From: Nepenthes gracilis
Lineage: Eukaryota > Streptophyta > Magnoliopsida > Caryophyllales > Nepenthaceae
Direction: 5' to 3'
DNA length: 64,000 nt
Assembly (NCBI GenBank): GCA_033239525.1
Contig: BSYO01000033.1
Location: forward strand, 9,601,501 to 9,665,500
Shown here: positions 11,750-24,220 of the stretch, piece after piece
Position numbering within the stretch: the stretch's first letter is position 1
Layout: each line of letters starts with the position of its first letter
Notes under the pieces: model-generated
The model's database searches: none
The model's input: only the letters and a program-made list of their open reading frames with translations
What the model was told of the DNA's origin: nothing
Translations under genes and position numbers: made by a program

Positions 11750-13990
11750 ATGGCCAGCCTCCTGGCAGTTCCTCCTGGATCTCTCTAGGATTCCGCTCCA
11801 CCCTCTCTACCCGTTCTTCCTTCAGAGCAGGTAGTCTCGCCCTCTTCGTCCGATTTCACTCTGCGTCCGGGTTTTCTCCCTCTTGTTTCTTCTCCCTCAC
11901 CTGCTGTGGGCGGTCTCAGCACATCTAGATCCATGAAAGTGCCGGATGTGACCATCTCTTCCTGGTCCGACATAGTCCAGAATGGTGGCAAAGTTTCGTG
12001 CCCTATTATGAAATTCTTCCCTCCACAGAGTTTGGATGGAGAAATTGCTTGTATCTCTCCTCCTCCCGAAGTGGTCCAACAAAGTAAGGAAGTCTGGAAG
12101 ACTATGTTACTTGGGTACTTCTCTGGCAAAGCCTTGCACTTCCAATCTGTTGTCCACATTGCACGACGAGTTTGGCAGCGTTTTGACATCTGTCATATTG
12201 TTGAGAGTTCAAATGGGTTCTTTCTATTTCAGTTTTGATGTAAACTTAGAAGCGCTTTTGGCTAGAGGCCCATGGACGTTTAGAGGTAAATCTTTATTTC
12301 TCAAACGTTGGCTACCAGGTATGCCATTGGAAAAAGAGAATCTCAATTCTCTCCCGATTTAGATAAAATTGCGGAATGTCCCTACCGAATACTGGACCCC
12401 TCTAGCGCTCAGTTGGATCAGCAGCATGGTGGTTAAACCCATTCAACTTGATGCCTTCATGGTTAAGATAGACCGATTGCATTATGCTCCAGTTTGCGTT
12501 GAAGTCAAGCATGATGTAGTTCTCCCCTCTAAAATATTCTTAAGTAAGTGTTTTGCTATTGAGGAGGAGTCTGTTGTTGAAGTTGAGGTTGAGGTTGAAT
12601 TACCTAGTAAACAGTCGAGGAGAGGACATAACTCTGCCCTGTGTCACTCTCAATCGGTATCTCGCCCCATGGGTAGGAACTTGAAGTCCAGAGGTACTCC
12701 TGTCCCTCCTTCCATGGATAGGATGATTGAAGTTCAGCAAAATGGACCAAGATATTCTTCTGATTTGGGCCAATCTGATTTAGTTATGCGTTCTAAGGTT
12801 CCTGGTGAGTCGATGCCCTATTTGAACCAGCCTGAGCTGGGCTCTATTACAGAGGGGGTTTGTATTGAGGCCCCCTGTAAGTAGAGTAGTCCAAGACTCT
12901 CATCTTAAGCCACTGAATAAGGCTTCGAATATGAGTGTGGTGTGGTCTGCTTCTGAGTCTGTTGAGGCTCCCAGTAGTGCTTCACACTGTTGGAAGCTGG
13001 CTCCTTGCAGTGGATGTTCCCATCCGGTTGTGAACTGCAGCTCCAAGCTGGCCCTAGTGGTTGTTGAGGAGGTCCCAGTGGTTGCAGGCCCCAAGATGGC
13101 TTCTTGCCCTATAGGCAATGATAGAGTTGAGAAGGAAAATTCTCCTATGGTCAATATGCCTCTGACCAACCACAGTCCACAGGGTGGTTTGGGCGAGGAT
13201 GGGAAGTTTCCTCTCCCACTTGTCATCTAAGATCCAGCTTCATCTGTGCTGTCAAAGAACCTTCAGTTGGATGATAGGCATCCTGCTGATGCAAAGTCAA
13301 ACGAATCTCTTGCTACGGTTTCTTCTCCCAGCTCACATGCAGCCCCTGCTGATTAGCATGGAAAAGCTCTTGGCAGTGCTCAGCTTGCCCTCGTTTTCCA
13401 CCAAGAAAGGCAACCGTCTTTGTTTGCTGAGGTTTTGAGACGTGGTCATGTTGCTACTGCAAAGCGACTTCTGGGTGCTGGTGCTGACCCAATATCCATA
13501 AGGTCGATTACAGATGCGGACTGAATGGAAGCTGTAGGACCAAAGGCTGCTACTAATATGATGGAGCCGCGTTTTCCAATTTGTGTTGTGGCAGCCATGG
13601 ACGCTGTCCCTTCTGGCTTGCCAATAGAATCTGAGTTTGAAGAAGACCCTGCTGTTGATTCTTCCCACAGCGCTCATGATGCCCGGTTTGTCCATCATGA
13701 TATGGCTCCTGCTTTAGAAGTTGATCTTGAGCTAACACCCAACTCTATCACACGTCTCTTAAGTAAGTATTCCCTGGATGCCTCAAGTATTGTGGGGCCT
13801 GACATTATTAGCCCCAAGGGCTCCTTAGCTGGTTTTCGAGAGGGCCACGCTCTGGACGCTTTCAGGGTGAAATATCACAGTGCCAAAGCTGTGATTGTCA
13901 TGTAATATGGACCCTGGAAGCCAGCAAAGTCCCGAAGACAGAGAAAGTCTGCGTCCAAAAACTCTAAGGGATCCTCCGGCACATAGGCAT
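11750..13990 (+). pseudogene. LINE ORF1 (DUF4283) pseudogene of LINE-A
   Basis: ATG at 11750 opens MASLLAVPPG, like the MAGLLEAPS start of LINE-C ORF1 at 52853, but a stop follows within 13 codons. Homology then moves through frames. PPPEVVQQSKEVWKTMLLGYF lies at about 12060-12130. RGPWTFRGKSLFLKRWLPGMP lies at 12265-12330. PTEYWTPLALSWISSMVVKPIQLD lies at about 12380-12450. These are DUF4283 landmarks. No zinc knuckle is visible after CVEV (12500). The C-terminal part has LTPNSITRLLSKYSLDAS at about 13730-13785 and a basic tail, WKPAKSRRQRKSASK, as in LINE-C. The gypsy element inserted about 50 bases after the ORF1 end. Confidence 0.75.
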
Positions 13991-14040
13991 TATGCCGGCT
14001 GGGCTTGAGGGTCTGGGGTTGGGCAGGAGTAGAGGTCTAT

Positions 14041-16574
14041 TGTCACGACCCGGGACCACAACATACGCAGGTCAAAAATAAAATCAATAATAATATTTCC
14101 ATCATCAACAATAACCCATCCCGGATGTGACAATCAAACATATGCAGGACCCAATATAAATAAAACCCGCACAAGATCTCATCGGATATGAATCCGGACA
14201 AATAATACACGACCTGCTAACCATGATCGCAAGGGAGGTATCCACATTTACAACAACTCATCCACATAATACAATAACTCCAATATTTTACAAACAATAA
14301 TCAAGGCACCATCCGGCCATAAATAATAACCATAACACATCCTCGAGATCAGAAATATACCAAATACAATATCTCCACTGGCCAAAAGGAGTATCCGAGC
14401 CCGATCACGTCCGAGCTCCTGCAAGCGTATCCATGCCACTAGTCTGAAGGGATAAAATATGAAAACGTGAGCCTAGAGCTCAGCAAGTATCATCGTATAA
14501 AAACAGTACTCATAAATCAGGTACAGGGATATCGCAAAGCAATCACGTAAAACAAAACATCATGTCCGTAAAATCCCTGAAAATTGAGGAGATGTCTCGT
14601 ACTAAATCTTCGTCCGCATTAACTCGTCCCTCCGGGACAAAATCATATAAACCACGATCCGGTAAAACCTCATAGACGATATCATATCATATGATCCGAG
14701 GTCACATACGTCGCAACCATCACCACATCCACGTGGAGACACATACCGTCGTCCGGATCTAAAACTCATAATGCCGAAATCAAGAGAAAACCGCCGGAAC
14801 TAAAACATAAATCAAAACACGTTCCGGGTTTTATCACATCAGTACGTACGAGACATTCCTATCGCCCATCTGTCGGCCAAACCACGTATCTCAAATCATC
14901 GTACACCCAAATACATGCCGAAATACAAAGCATGCACGAAATCGGAGAACCAAAGATCAATGATACCAACTTGAGGAAGGGTTACCCTCGTCCGGTAACC
15001 ACGGCTATATATCGGCTACGATTAGGCCCGAGCTCAAGGCCATCCATGTACTCTGTCTCCCATAGATAAGGAACTTGCTCACTATGTTTTACCACCCGCG
15101 GCTTTGGGTGCAACCTCAAGTTTTTATTATATATTAGGACGTCCGAATATATTAGTTTTCCGTCAATTCCTTACGATGGTTCTCAATTAAATACACGGTG
15201 GGCGATACCTCATCTTCCTTATGGCGGAAGTAGCCAATCCTCATCTTCCTTACGGCGGAAGCAACAATACCTCATCTTCCTTACGGCGCGAAGTAGCCAA
15301 TACCTCATCTTCCTTACGGCGGAAGTAGCCAATACCTCATCTTCCTTACGGCGGAAGTAGCTGGTGCCTCGGATCACGTAGTGATCCCACCCTAACAAAG
15401 ATGCATGGTTAGTGCAAGGCCTGGTTCATGGTTCCACAATATACGGATACCAAACATACATATATATCGTCCGGGTGTCCAAAACCCCTCCCAAATCATA
15501 AATACAAGTACAAAACCACCGCACAACCGATAAAACATACATGCATGTACACAATTAATAAATTGAGGGTATTTAAAAATACATGCATGTTAGTAAAATC
15601 TCCCACAGTAGTCAAAATACATCAGAAATTAAATTAGACCAAGAATAGGGTTAGAGGATACTTGCCTTAACCTCATACTCTGCAGATCTGAAGAAAGGAT
15701 GTCCCGAAGTGCTCCAATCGAGCCTTTCTCTCTCTACTGCGTGCGTCCTCTCTCTCACCTCCGTGCACGTCCTCTGCCGGCCGTTGCCAGCAGCTCCGCT
15801 GCCGCCGCTCCACTGCCCGGCCGCTTGTCTGGCCACCACCGGCCTCTCCGACACCACCCATCCAGCACCGGCGTCGACTTGCGGCCGTCATCTCCTCTCT
15901 CCTCGCGCAGCCGCTCTCTCTCTCTCTCTCTGGCAGCGCCACCACGCACCGCTGCTCACCCACGGCATCCACGGCCACCGGCGAGCCACACGACCACCGC
16001 ACACCACCGAGACCACCGATTTCGCCGCTACCACCTCGAACGGCCGCCGTCGACTCTCCCGACACCGATTTCCTCACCCAACGCCGTCGCCGCCTCAACC
16101 CACAACTACCGCAACAATCGCGGCCACACCCACAACCACCATCGACCGCCGATTCACCTGCAACGCCGCCGCCGTCGCCGCCCTCCTCCTCCTCTTCCTC
16201 CTCCTTCTTCTTCCTCGTGCCGCAGAACCCTAACCCATTTTCCCCCTTCTCTTTCCCCGATTCTTCTCCCCCCTTTCTTTTTCTTTTTCCCATTTTCATT
16301 TTTTTTTTCCTTTTTCTTTTACCTTCTTTTACTTTTATATATATTATTATTATTGTTATTATTGTTATTATTATTACTTATATATATATATAACTTTATT
16401 TTAAATTTCCAACTCGGCCTCCGAACAACATTACGGGCACACTCCAGGCCCCACTCCGCACCTCCGATCATTTCCAAAAATTTTATAATATTTTAATTTA
16501 TTTTCACCACATCCGAAATACCCAAGAATCACAATTAATATTAAAATAATCCAATTGGGATCCGGAATATCACA
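14041..16574 (-). repeat. 3' LTR (left copy) of the 14041-22504 element
   Basis: Plus-strand reading runs from TGTCACGACCC to GGAATATCACA, so the sense LTR starts TGTGATATTCC and ends GGGTCGTGACA. It contains five 32-bp tandem units (15205-15361), a GC-rich block (15700-16240), a CT-run (15908-15930) and a TAT-rich block (16330-16400). Intron-like signals lie at 15658-15665 (donor complement) and 14444-14449 (acceptor complement). The 265-codon open frame at 15699-16496 is a by-product of this biased composition. Confidence 0.92.
15205..15361. repeat. 32-bp tandem repeat in the left LTR
   Basis: Five units of ATACCTCATCTTCCTTACGG followed by CGGAAGTAGCCA, with minor changes. Each unit contains a small palindrome, CTTCC-TTACGGC-GGAAG, that could fold as a hairpin. 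The same block occurs in the right LTR. Confidence 0.9.
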
Positions 16575-16589
16575 CTCTCCCCTCCTTTT
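16575..16589 (-). other. Polypurine tract of the 14041-22504 element
   Basis: CTCTCCCCTCCTTTT directly follows the left LTR. Its complement is an all-purine stretch ending at the sense LTR start TGTGATATTCC, the position expected for plus-strand DNA priming. Confidence 0.8.
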
Positions 16590-19500
16590 AAAAATTTCGT
16601 CCTCGAAATTTACGCATAGCAATCCTTTAACAAAATAAGAACAATTCTTCCGAACTTAACCTCGATCGAAAGATTCCAACATAAAATAGCTTCTCGAAAC
16701 CAGCAACAATTCACACTTTATCACATGCCGATAATTGACCCATATTTCTGTCAACACACATACACAAAACACATCATCACGATCTGCCAAACTCAGCATA
16801 ACTCCAATCTGCTGGCCACTTCTCCAATTCATTGCAAAACCTCAAAAGTCCTATCGAACCTCAACCTCAATCCATCACTTGCCCTCGAAACTTGAAACTC
16901 ATCTCTTCATGACGCTTTCAGAAATATCTGACCATTCTTCTCGATCATTCACTCAAGCTACAAATCTGATCTCTTGCTTCAATTCTCGAATTAATTCTTG
17001 TAACTGATAACCGTGAATCGACACGATTCCGCTGCGCAACTCTGATCAATCATTTCATCAACTCATCCATCATCATCCAAGATGCCACCAGATTTCCTCG
17101 CTGTCCAACGCAGACCCAAACAAAATCTCGAAGGCTTCTTCTTGATTTCTTCCTTCAAGCACGAGACGCATGATCAACTCGCCACTCCGCTGATAGAGCA
17201 TCTTCGAGGTTCCTTATAAACTTAGACCACTGCAACTCCACTACAGCTGCTGACAACCTTGACTGCTCCGCGAGCTTCCATCCATCATCCGAGACTCGGC
17301 AGATCACGTCCAAATCATGACCGCCGAACAAAAGGATCTTCACTTCGATCTTCACAAAAGCATCTTCCGCGAAAGAACTTCGTTCGAGCCCACTCTGGGC
17401 AGAATTACTCACCGATAACTCGCAACTTCTCCGCTCAAAACAAAGACAGAAGGCATTGCCGCACAAACTCTTAACGCAACTCTGAACTGAACAGCATACG
17501 CACAGGCTGAAAAATGGATCCACCTACCTACTCCTTCGTCGACAAAAATCTCCTTCTACCCCGTGAGATTTCAGACCGATCAAATCAAAGTCGCTACTTC
17601 TCCAACATCACAGGACTCAACAAAAACCACCACCAAATCAAAGTCCTCAAACCGACATTCAAATTAGATTCTCTACTCAAGAATCCAAATCGAATCTCAC
17701 AACCAAAGGCTACGGACCCACATGCTTCTACTGCACTATTCGGATTGATCACCTGACTGCGAATTATCGCTAAAACAAATTCCGACTAGGAGTTCAATTT
17801 CTCATACGAGCCTACCTCGAAATTCGGCACGACATCTGATCACAATTGAAACCTCAAAACTGAAATATCATACATCCTTGTTATCTCATTAGCATACCGA
17901 TAAACCAACTTTCCATCCAAATACATCACTCAAAGCAAATACCTCAAGTGCTAACTCCAAGCCATAAGTGGAATAACCTTGATCATAGACTTTCAACAGC
18001 CGTAACCCATAGGCAATCACCCAAAAACGCTACATCAGAACACAACCTCAAATCTTCCTCGAGAACATCACAACCTACCATAGATTAACTTAATCCATCG
18101 GGGATCAACCAAATCAACCTTGCAGACAATACGTCCTTTATTTCTAGAAAGCTCCCTTATACTCATCATTCCAACGAACACTGATAGCTACTAAGCCCAA
18201 TGTCCCACGGACGCTACGATTCTCAAGGAATCCTCAACAAATCGCTTAACAGATTTAAGCAGACCCAAGAAATCACGCACCTTCGCAACAAATGATGACA
18301 TTTCCAACCGGCCACCGCTTCAAACTTCTGTAAATATACAAACATGCCATCGAAGAAACATGCCCAAACAATACTTCTAACCAAACTCACATCTCCTCAA
18401 TTGGGCAAACCACAAACAACCCTTTATAACTATGACAGTCCTCAAACGGAACTCATACCCCACATAAATTCCTCGAACAATTCAAAACATCATTAATAAA
18501 TCTATCACAAATAGACTCAAATACGATTGAAAGATCCAATTTAAAAGATCCATAAAAGATGTCAACACGATCACTAACCTCAAAATGCCACCGAAGCTCA
18601 CAACGGCCGCACCTTTATCTTGAAGGTAACCTCCAGTATATTCTCCCGAGTATCCTTAATTGACAATACTCCAAGTACATATCGATTTAGAAAACATCGA
18701 GTACCAACTATTGATCAAACAAATCACCTACCACTTCTTAACATTCGCTTATCAAATAATTCATTTCCCCAAACGAATTAAATTTCAATAATTCATAGTT
18801 AACCTCATAGATTCATCACGCTTATCCCAAAAGCATTTAACAACCCACGGCAAGGCACTCGACCAATGCCTCCACAATTCTATGTGGGATCCTCAAAATT
18901 GATGTCACTCCAGACACAACCTTAGCAATAACCTCAACTACCGACTAAAAGACAATTCAGGCAAATCTTCTCATCTAAGAAACAGCCTCGAATTACCATA
19001 CAACAAGAAAACTTTTTAATGACCACATAACGACTCCCAGATATGGCCACATATGCCAACTAAACTTGGCACTCATTCTCATTAATTAACTTGCAGGCAC
19101 AAAGATATCAATTCATTGCCTCTCGATCAACTCTTCCTCAAATTCAAAATTTATAGCCCAATTTGTAAATCAGAAGATTCTTACCGAAATCATTTACACT
19201 AATATGGTGACTTGCCAACCAATTCATGCCCAATATCACATTAAAGTCCGGTTCATCAAATAAGATCAGGTCAATTAATCATTGATATCTACAAACCCAA
19301 ACCGAACATCGGAGTCTACAACTTAACAGATCAAAGGTTTACCCATCAGGGATAAACTTCATCAAAGCTCGCTTTAAAAATTGGGAAAACATACAACATT
19401 TACATACAATCTCAAAGGCCAAAGACTTATTCCGTGCCTTCACCAACTAAATTCACCTTCCTTACTATTGCGAATGCCAAACAGAGAATCACTCTCAAAA

Positions 19501-19967
19501 TTGCTTCCACAAAAACATCTCAAGAAGTGGAATACGGCACTGAGAAGCTCACCACTAGCTTACCTCATTCTCCAACTTATGAGCAATAGACAAAACTTCA
19601 TTTGAACTGTCAGAAACCTCGAACACCTCCTCCACTTTCTGAAGCTCAATTTAACCCTTAATCGACATTAAACATCCCAAAATTTTTCAAATCGGCTCAT
19701 ATTCAATCATTCGAATGACTCTCCATCTTGCCAACAACAAACCATCCTTCACAAAGTAACCAAATTTTCATCTGGCTACTGAACAGAAATACTCGAAACA
19801 TCGCTCGCGTGACTCAACACGGCCAAACAATCGACTTCCCGAGTCGAATTCAAACATTTACAACCCAGACATCCCTTTCATTATCAAAGGCTACACTTAT
19901 CACACTAGATATTCAATCAATTTCTTATCTGAGATGACCCAAAATCACCTCTCCATGCGATCTTTTC

Positions 19968-19977
19968 TCTGATACCA
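19968..19977 (-). other. Primer binding site, tRNA-iMet type
   Basis: TCTGATACCA is the complement of TGGTATCAGA, the usual plant gypsy/copia PBS for initiator tRNA-Met. It lies four bases inside the right LTR, which identifies that LTR as the 5' one. Confidence 0.88.
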
Positions 19978-20384
19978 CAGCTGTCACGACCCGGGACCAC
20001 AACATACGCAGGTCAAAAATAAAATCAATAATAATATTTCCATCATCAACAATAACCCATCCCGGATGTGACAATCAAACATATGCAGGACCCAATATAA
20101 ATAAAACCCGCACAAGATCTCATCGGATATGAATCCCGGACAAATAATACACGACACTGCTAACCATGATCGCAAGGAGGTATCCACATTTACAACAACT
20201 CATCCACATAATACAATAACTCCAATATTTTACAAACAATAATCAAGGCACCATCCGCCATAAATAATAACCATAACACATCCTCGAGATCAGAAATATA
20301 CCAAATACAATATCTCCACTGGCCAAAAGGAGTATCCGAGCCCGATCACGTCCGAGCTCCTGCAAGCGTATCCATGCCACTAGT

Positions 20385-21608
20385 CTGAAGGGATAAAATA
20401 TGAAAACGTGAGCCTAGAGCTCAGCAAGTATCATCGTATAAAAACAAGACTTCATAAATCGTGCATGGGATATCGCAAAGCAATCACGTAAAACAAAACA
20501 TCATGTCCGTAAAATCCTCGAAAATTGAGGAGATGTCTCGACTAAATCTTCGTCCGCATTAACTCGTCCCTCCCGGATAAAATCATATAAACCACGATCC
20601 TAGTAAAACCTCATAGACGATATCATATCATATGATCCGAGGTCACATACGCCGCAACCATCACCACATCCACGTGGAGACACATACCGCCGTCCCAGGA
20701 TCTAAAACTCATAATGCCGAAATCAAGAGAAAAACCACCGAACTAAAACATAAATCAAAACACGTTCCGGGTTTTATCACATCAGTACGTACGAGACATT
20801 CCTATCGCCCATCTGTCGGCCAAACCACGTATCTCAAATCATCGTACACCCAAATACATGCCGAAATACAAAGCATGCACGAAATCGGAGAACCAAAGAT
20901 CAATGATACCAACTTGAGGAAGGGTTACCCTCGTCCGGTAACCACGGCTATATATCGGCTACGTATTAGGCCAGTAGCTCAAGGCCATCCATGTACTCTG
21001 TCTCCCATAGATAAGGAACTTGCTCACTATGTTTTACCACCCGCGGCTTTGGGTGCATCCTCAAGTTTTTATTATATATTAGGACGTCCGAATATATTAG
21101 TTTTCCACAATTCCTTACGATGGTTCTCAATTAAATACACGGTGGGCGATACCTCATCTTCCTTATGGCGGAAGTAGCTAATCCTCATCTTCCTTACGGC
21201 TAAGAGCCAAATACCTCATCTTCCTTACGGCGGAAGTAGCCAATACCTCATCTTCCTTACGGCCAAGTAGCCAATACCTCATCTTCCTTACGGCGAAGTA
21301 GCTGTGCCTCGGATCACGTGAGTGATCCCACCCCCGGCAGCATGCATGGTTAGTGCAAGGCCTGGTTCATGGTTCCACAATATACGGATACCAAACATAC
21401 ATATATATCGTCCGGTGTCCAAAACCCCTCCCAAATCATAAATACAAGTACAAAACCACCGCACAACTGATAAAAACATACATGCATGTACACAATTAAT
21501 AAATTGAGGGTATTTAAAAATACATGCATGTTAGTAAAAAATCTCACAAAATAGTCAAAATACATCGAAAATTAAATTAGACCAAGAATAGGGCTAGAGG
21601 ATACTTGC
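20385..21608 (-). other. Putative LTR-embedded intron
   Basis: In sense orientation AAG|GCAAGTATCC at 21608 is a GC-type 5' splice donor. A CTCAC branch-point-like word followed by a pyrimidine-rich tract ends in CTTCAG at 20390-20385. The interval is 1.22 kb and contains the tandem repeats. The same signals sit at matching places in the left LTR (15665, 14449) and in the LTR at 59570-62204 (61312, 60002-59997). Splicing would remove a structured leader segment. This is sequence inference only. Confidence 0.45.
21148..21303. repeat. Tandem repeat in the right LTR
   Basis: Same 32-bp unit as at 15205-15361, with units shortened by small losses at the GGCGG core (GGCTAAG, GGCCAAG, GGCGAAG in place of GGCGGAAG). 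Confidence 0.88.
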
Positions 21609-22755
21609 CTTAACCTCATACTGCAGAGACCAAGAAAGGATGTCCCGGTTGTGCTCCAATCGAGCCTTTCTCTCTCTCTTCAAGTCGTCCTCTCTCTCAC
21701 CTCCGCGCACGCCCTCTGCGGCCGTTGCCCAGCTCACGCCGCCAGCCCGCTGGCCGGCCGCTTGTCTGCCACCACCGCCTCTCCGACACCACCCATCCAG
21801 CAGACCGGCGTCGACTTGCGGCCGTCATCTCCTCTCTCCTCGCGCAGCCGCTCTCTCTCTCTCTCACTTGCGCCACCACGCACCGCTGCTCACCCACGGC
21901 CATCACACACCGGCGAGCCACACGACCACCGCACACCACCGAGACCACCGATTTCGCCGCTACCACCTCGAACGGCCGCCGCCGACTCTCCCGACACCGA
22001 TTTCTCACCCAACGCCGTCGCGCCTCAACCCACAACTACCGCAACAATCGCGGCCACACCCACAACCACCATCGACCGCCGATTCACCTGCAACGCCGCC
22101 GCCGTCGCCGCCCTCCTCCTCCTCTTCCTCCTCCTTCTTCTTCCTCGTGCCGCAGAACCCTAACCCATTTTCCCCCTTCTCTTTCCCCGATTCTTCTCCC
22201 CCCTTTCTTTTTCCCATTTTCATTTTCTTTTTTTTTCCTTTTTCTTTTACCTTCTTTTACTTTTATATATATTATTATTATTGTTATTATTATTATTATT
22301 ATTACTTATATATATATATATAACTTTATTTTAAATTTCCAACTCGGCCTCCGAACAACATTACGGGCACACTCCAGGCCCCACTCCGCACCTCCGATCA
22401 TTTTCAAAAATTTTATAATATTTTAATTTATTTTCACCACATCCGAAATACCCAAGAATCACAATTAATATTAAAATAATCCAATTGGGATCCGGAATAT
22501 CACATCTATCTTGGTCGGCCTCTTATGCCTCTCATATTTGTTGCAGTTTTTTGCCAGTGATGGACTTTCTGCCTGAATTGTGAGGCTGAGTGCAGTCCCA
22601 AAGCAGTTTGGAAGTTTTGCTGTCAATATCTGTAGTGTGCTACTGAAGTAGGTTTAGCTCCTGTTTGATGTCCTTGGTTATCAGGCTTTAAAGCTTATCT
22701 TTTGGTTGGGTTCTGGGAGATTTAATTGCTATTTTCTTTGCTGACAATTGATAGC

Positions 22756-24220
22756 TTTTTTTGTTTTTTTTTTTTGTAAGTAATTTTATAAATGAAAAAA
22801 AATTGTACAAAATCAATGTTTTATCTTTAAGTATTTTGCCGACTTAGTTTTAGAACAAAGACGTTAGGGCATATCCTGAGCAAAAGTGAAACAAAACATC
22901 GATATATTGAACCGAAAAGATGGAGAAGACCTAAATTCCATCAGTAAAGCCACTGACTAAGTAATTTTATAACAAAGACGTTAGGGCATACCCCGAGCAA
23001 AAGTGAAACAAAACATCTATATATTGAACCGCAAAGATGGAGAAGACCTAAATTCCATCAGAAAAGCCACTGACTAAGCAAAAGCCACTGACTAAGTAAT
23101 TTTATAAATGAAAAAAAATTGAACAAAACCAATGTTTTATCTCCAAGTGTTTTGTCGATTTGGTTTTAGAACAAAGACGTTAGGGCATACCCCGAGCAAA
23201 AGCGAAACAAAACATCGATATATTGAACCGAAAAGATGGAGAAGACCTAAATCCCATCATCAAAAACGAGGGAAAAAAGCAAGATATAAAGAAAAAACCT
23301 CTTCATCCACTAATCTTACTCGAGTTCATCATCCAGCGCAACCCGGAAATGTTTGGCTCAATGCAACACATCAGCAGGTAGCTCTGAGTATTGCAGATAA
23401 ACTGCCGGGGGCAGGTTTACATACGACCTACCAGAAGATACTTCAGCATCAGCACAGGCAAAGCAACACACAATCCACCCATAGCCAAACTAGACCGCTG
23501 GCAAAAACATTCTCGCTGCAGCACCACACGGCCGGTGACCATCAGGGCAGCAGTAACTCCATGAGCCACTCTGTTGTCGTCCACCGATGGCAGCTTCATG
23601 GACATAAAGAAAGCTGGAAACCAGCTAAATATCAGTTACCTAATTCCACATAGCAGCATCATCACATGAGCCAGCAGCAGGTAGAATTACAGAACTAATT
23701 TATGCAGATTACAACCAGAGGCTCTCATCACTTAGCAACAGGCAGCTTACACCAGATAATAATCAAAACAGAGTCCCAGCTAATTTAAAAACAGCTAATA
23801 ATCAGGTAGAATTGCAGAACTGATGGGGGAGCAAGAAAAGCAGCAATTCAGAATCTAGCATACTCAGTATCAGCCTCAACTCTCAGCTTAATAATCAGCA
23901 ATACTGTTGAAGAATTTCAGCTAACAATTTGTACATGCACCATAATACAACTTCAGCATAATTGATTTGCAGGGAACCAGTCATCTGAATCAACACCACT
24001 CTAATACAGGACAGAAAAGTAGCTCCTGGCTTCTACACCAATTGGCCCATAATCTGTAACAGCTTCCAGAACCTCGTTCAATTCCAGCAGTCACCGACTT
24101 CAGTAGTGAAGCAAAGGGATGGTAGTGTTTGCCCGCAAACCGGCTACATTAGTTAATAACAGCAGGACTGCATCGGTTGACCAGCAAAGAAAGCTAGTCT
24201 CACCACCTGTAATTGATAGC
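22756..24220 (-). mobile_element. LINE 3' fragment (V) nested in LINE-A
   Basis: The 16-bp duplication GCTGACAATTGATAGC (22740-22755) and GCCGACAATTGATAGC (24221-24236), one mismatch, bounds a minus-oriented insertion with a T-run and GTAAGTAA at the left. It carries the 3' stem-loop in two places, a tandem triplication of its 3' terminal region (22777-23260) and then a CAG-rich 3' UTR. No ORF2 reaches this fragment. Confidence 0.82.
22777..23260 (-). repeat. Three tandem copies of a LINE 3'-terminal region
   Basis: Units start at TAAGTAATTTTATA at 22777, 22958 and 23093. Units 1 and 3 contain the stem-loop and G/C box. Unit 2 lacks about 60 bases that hold the stem-loop, with a short match at the deletion point. 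An 18-bp partial repeat, TAAGCAAAAGCCACTGAC, lies between units 2 and 3. Template switching during reverse transcription, or unequal pairing afterwards, could make this. Confidence 0.85.

Larger units (their letters stand above)
16575..19981 (-). pseudogene. Decayed gypsy pol interior (protease and RT remnants)
   Basis: On the minus strand about 19200-19260 reads FDEPDFNVILGMNWLASHH, the end of a gypsy retropepsin (usual F-D-V-I-L-G-M-D-W-L). About 18220-18283 reads VRDFLGLLKSVKRFVEDS, matching the RT/RNase H connector F-L-G-L-A-G-Y-Y-R-R-F. The order protease then RT agrees with minus orientation. A stretch at 18965-19075 matches the protease-RT linker of the 55376-62204 element. No uninterrupted frame exceeds about 120 codons. 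Positions 16600-17800 contain sequence shared with the second element but with no recognisable domain, and no integrase core could be seen. Confidence 0.7.
14041..22504 (-). mobile_element. Complete gypsy-derived LTR element, minus-oriented, non-autonomous
   Basis: Two long near-identical LTRs (14041-16574 and 19982-22504) flank a 3.4-kb interior. The 5-bp duplication TCTAT is present at 14036-14040 and 22505-22509. A PBS complement, TCTGATACCA (sense TGGTATCAGA, tRNA-iMet type), is at 19968-19977. The complement of a polypurine tract, CTCTCCCCTCC, starts at 16575. PBS right and PPT left give minus orientation. The interior contains only decayed protease and RT remnants, so it depends on a partner. 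Size and structure fit a LARD-like derivative of a Ty3/gypsy element. It sits inside LINE-A. Confidence 0.92.
19982..22504 (-). repeat. 5' LTR (right copy) of the 14041-22504 element
   Basis: It aligns along its whole length with the left LTR. Differences are mostly one- to four-base indels and substitutions near CG, CCGG and similar motifs, not evenly spread. Tandem units lie at 21148-21303, the GC-rich block at about 21650-22165, and the TAT-rich block at about 22265-22320. Confidence 0.92.

Noticed and set aside
15205..15361. Regular palindromic repeats that could suggest a CRISPR array
   Set aside because: Units are contiguous without unique spacers, are in an LTR, and the context is a plant retrotransposon.
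16220..16235. CCCTAACCC resembling plant telomere repeat
   Set aside because: A single partial unit in each LTR copy, not an array.
15699..16496. 265-codon plus-strand open frame in the left LTR (and 233/227-codon relatives at 21640-22426)
   Set aside because: Serine/proline/histidine-rich low complexity from a CT- and GC-rich LTR block, three overlapping open frames at once, no domain, present only because the LTR is duplicated.
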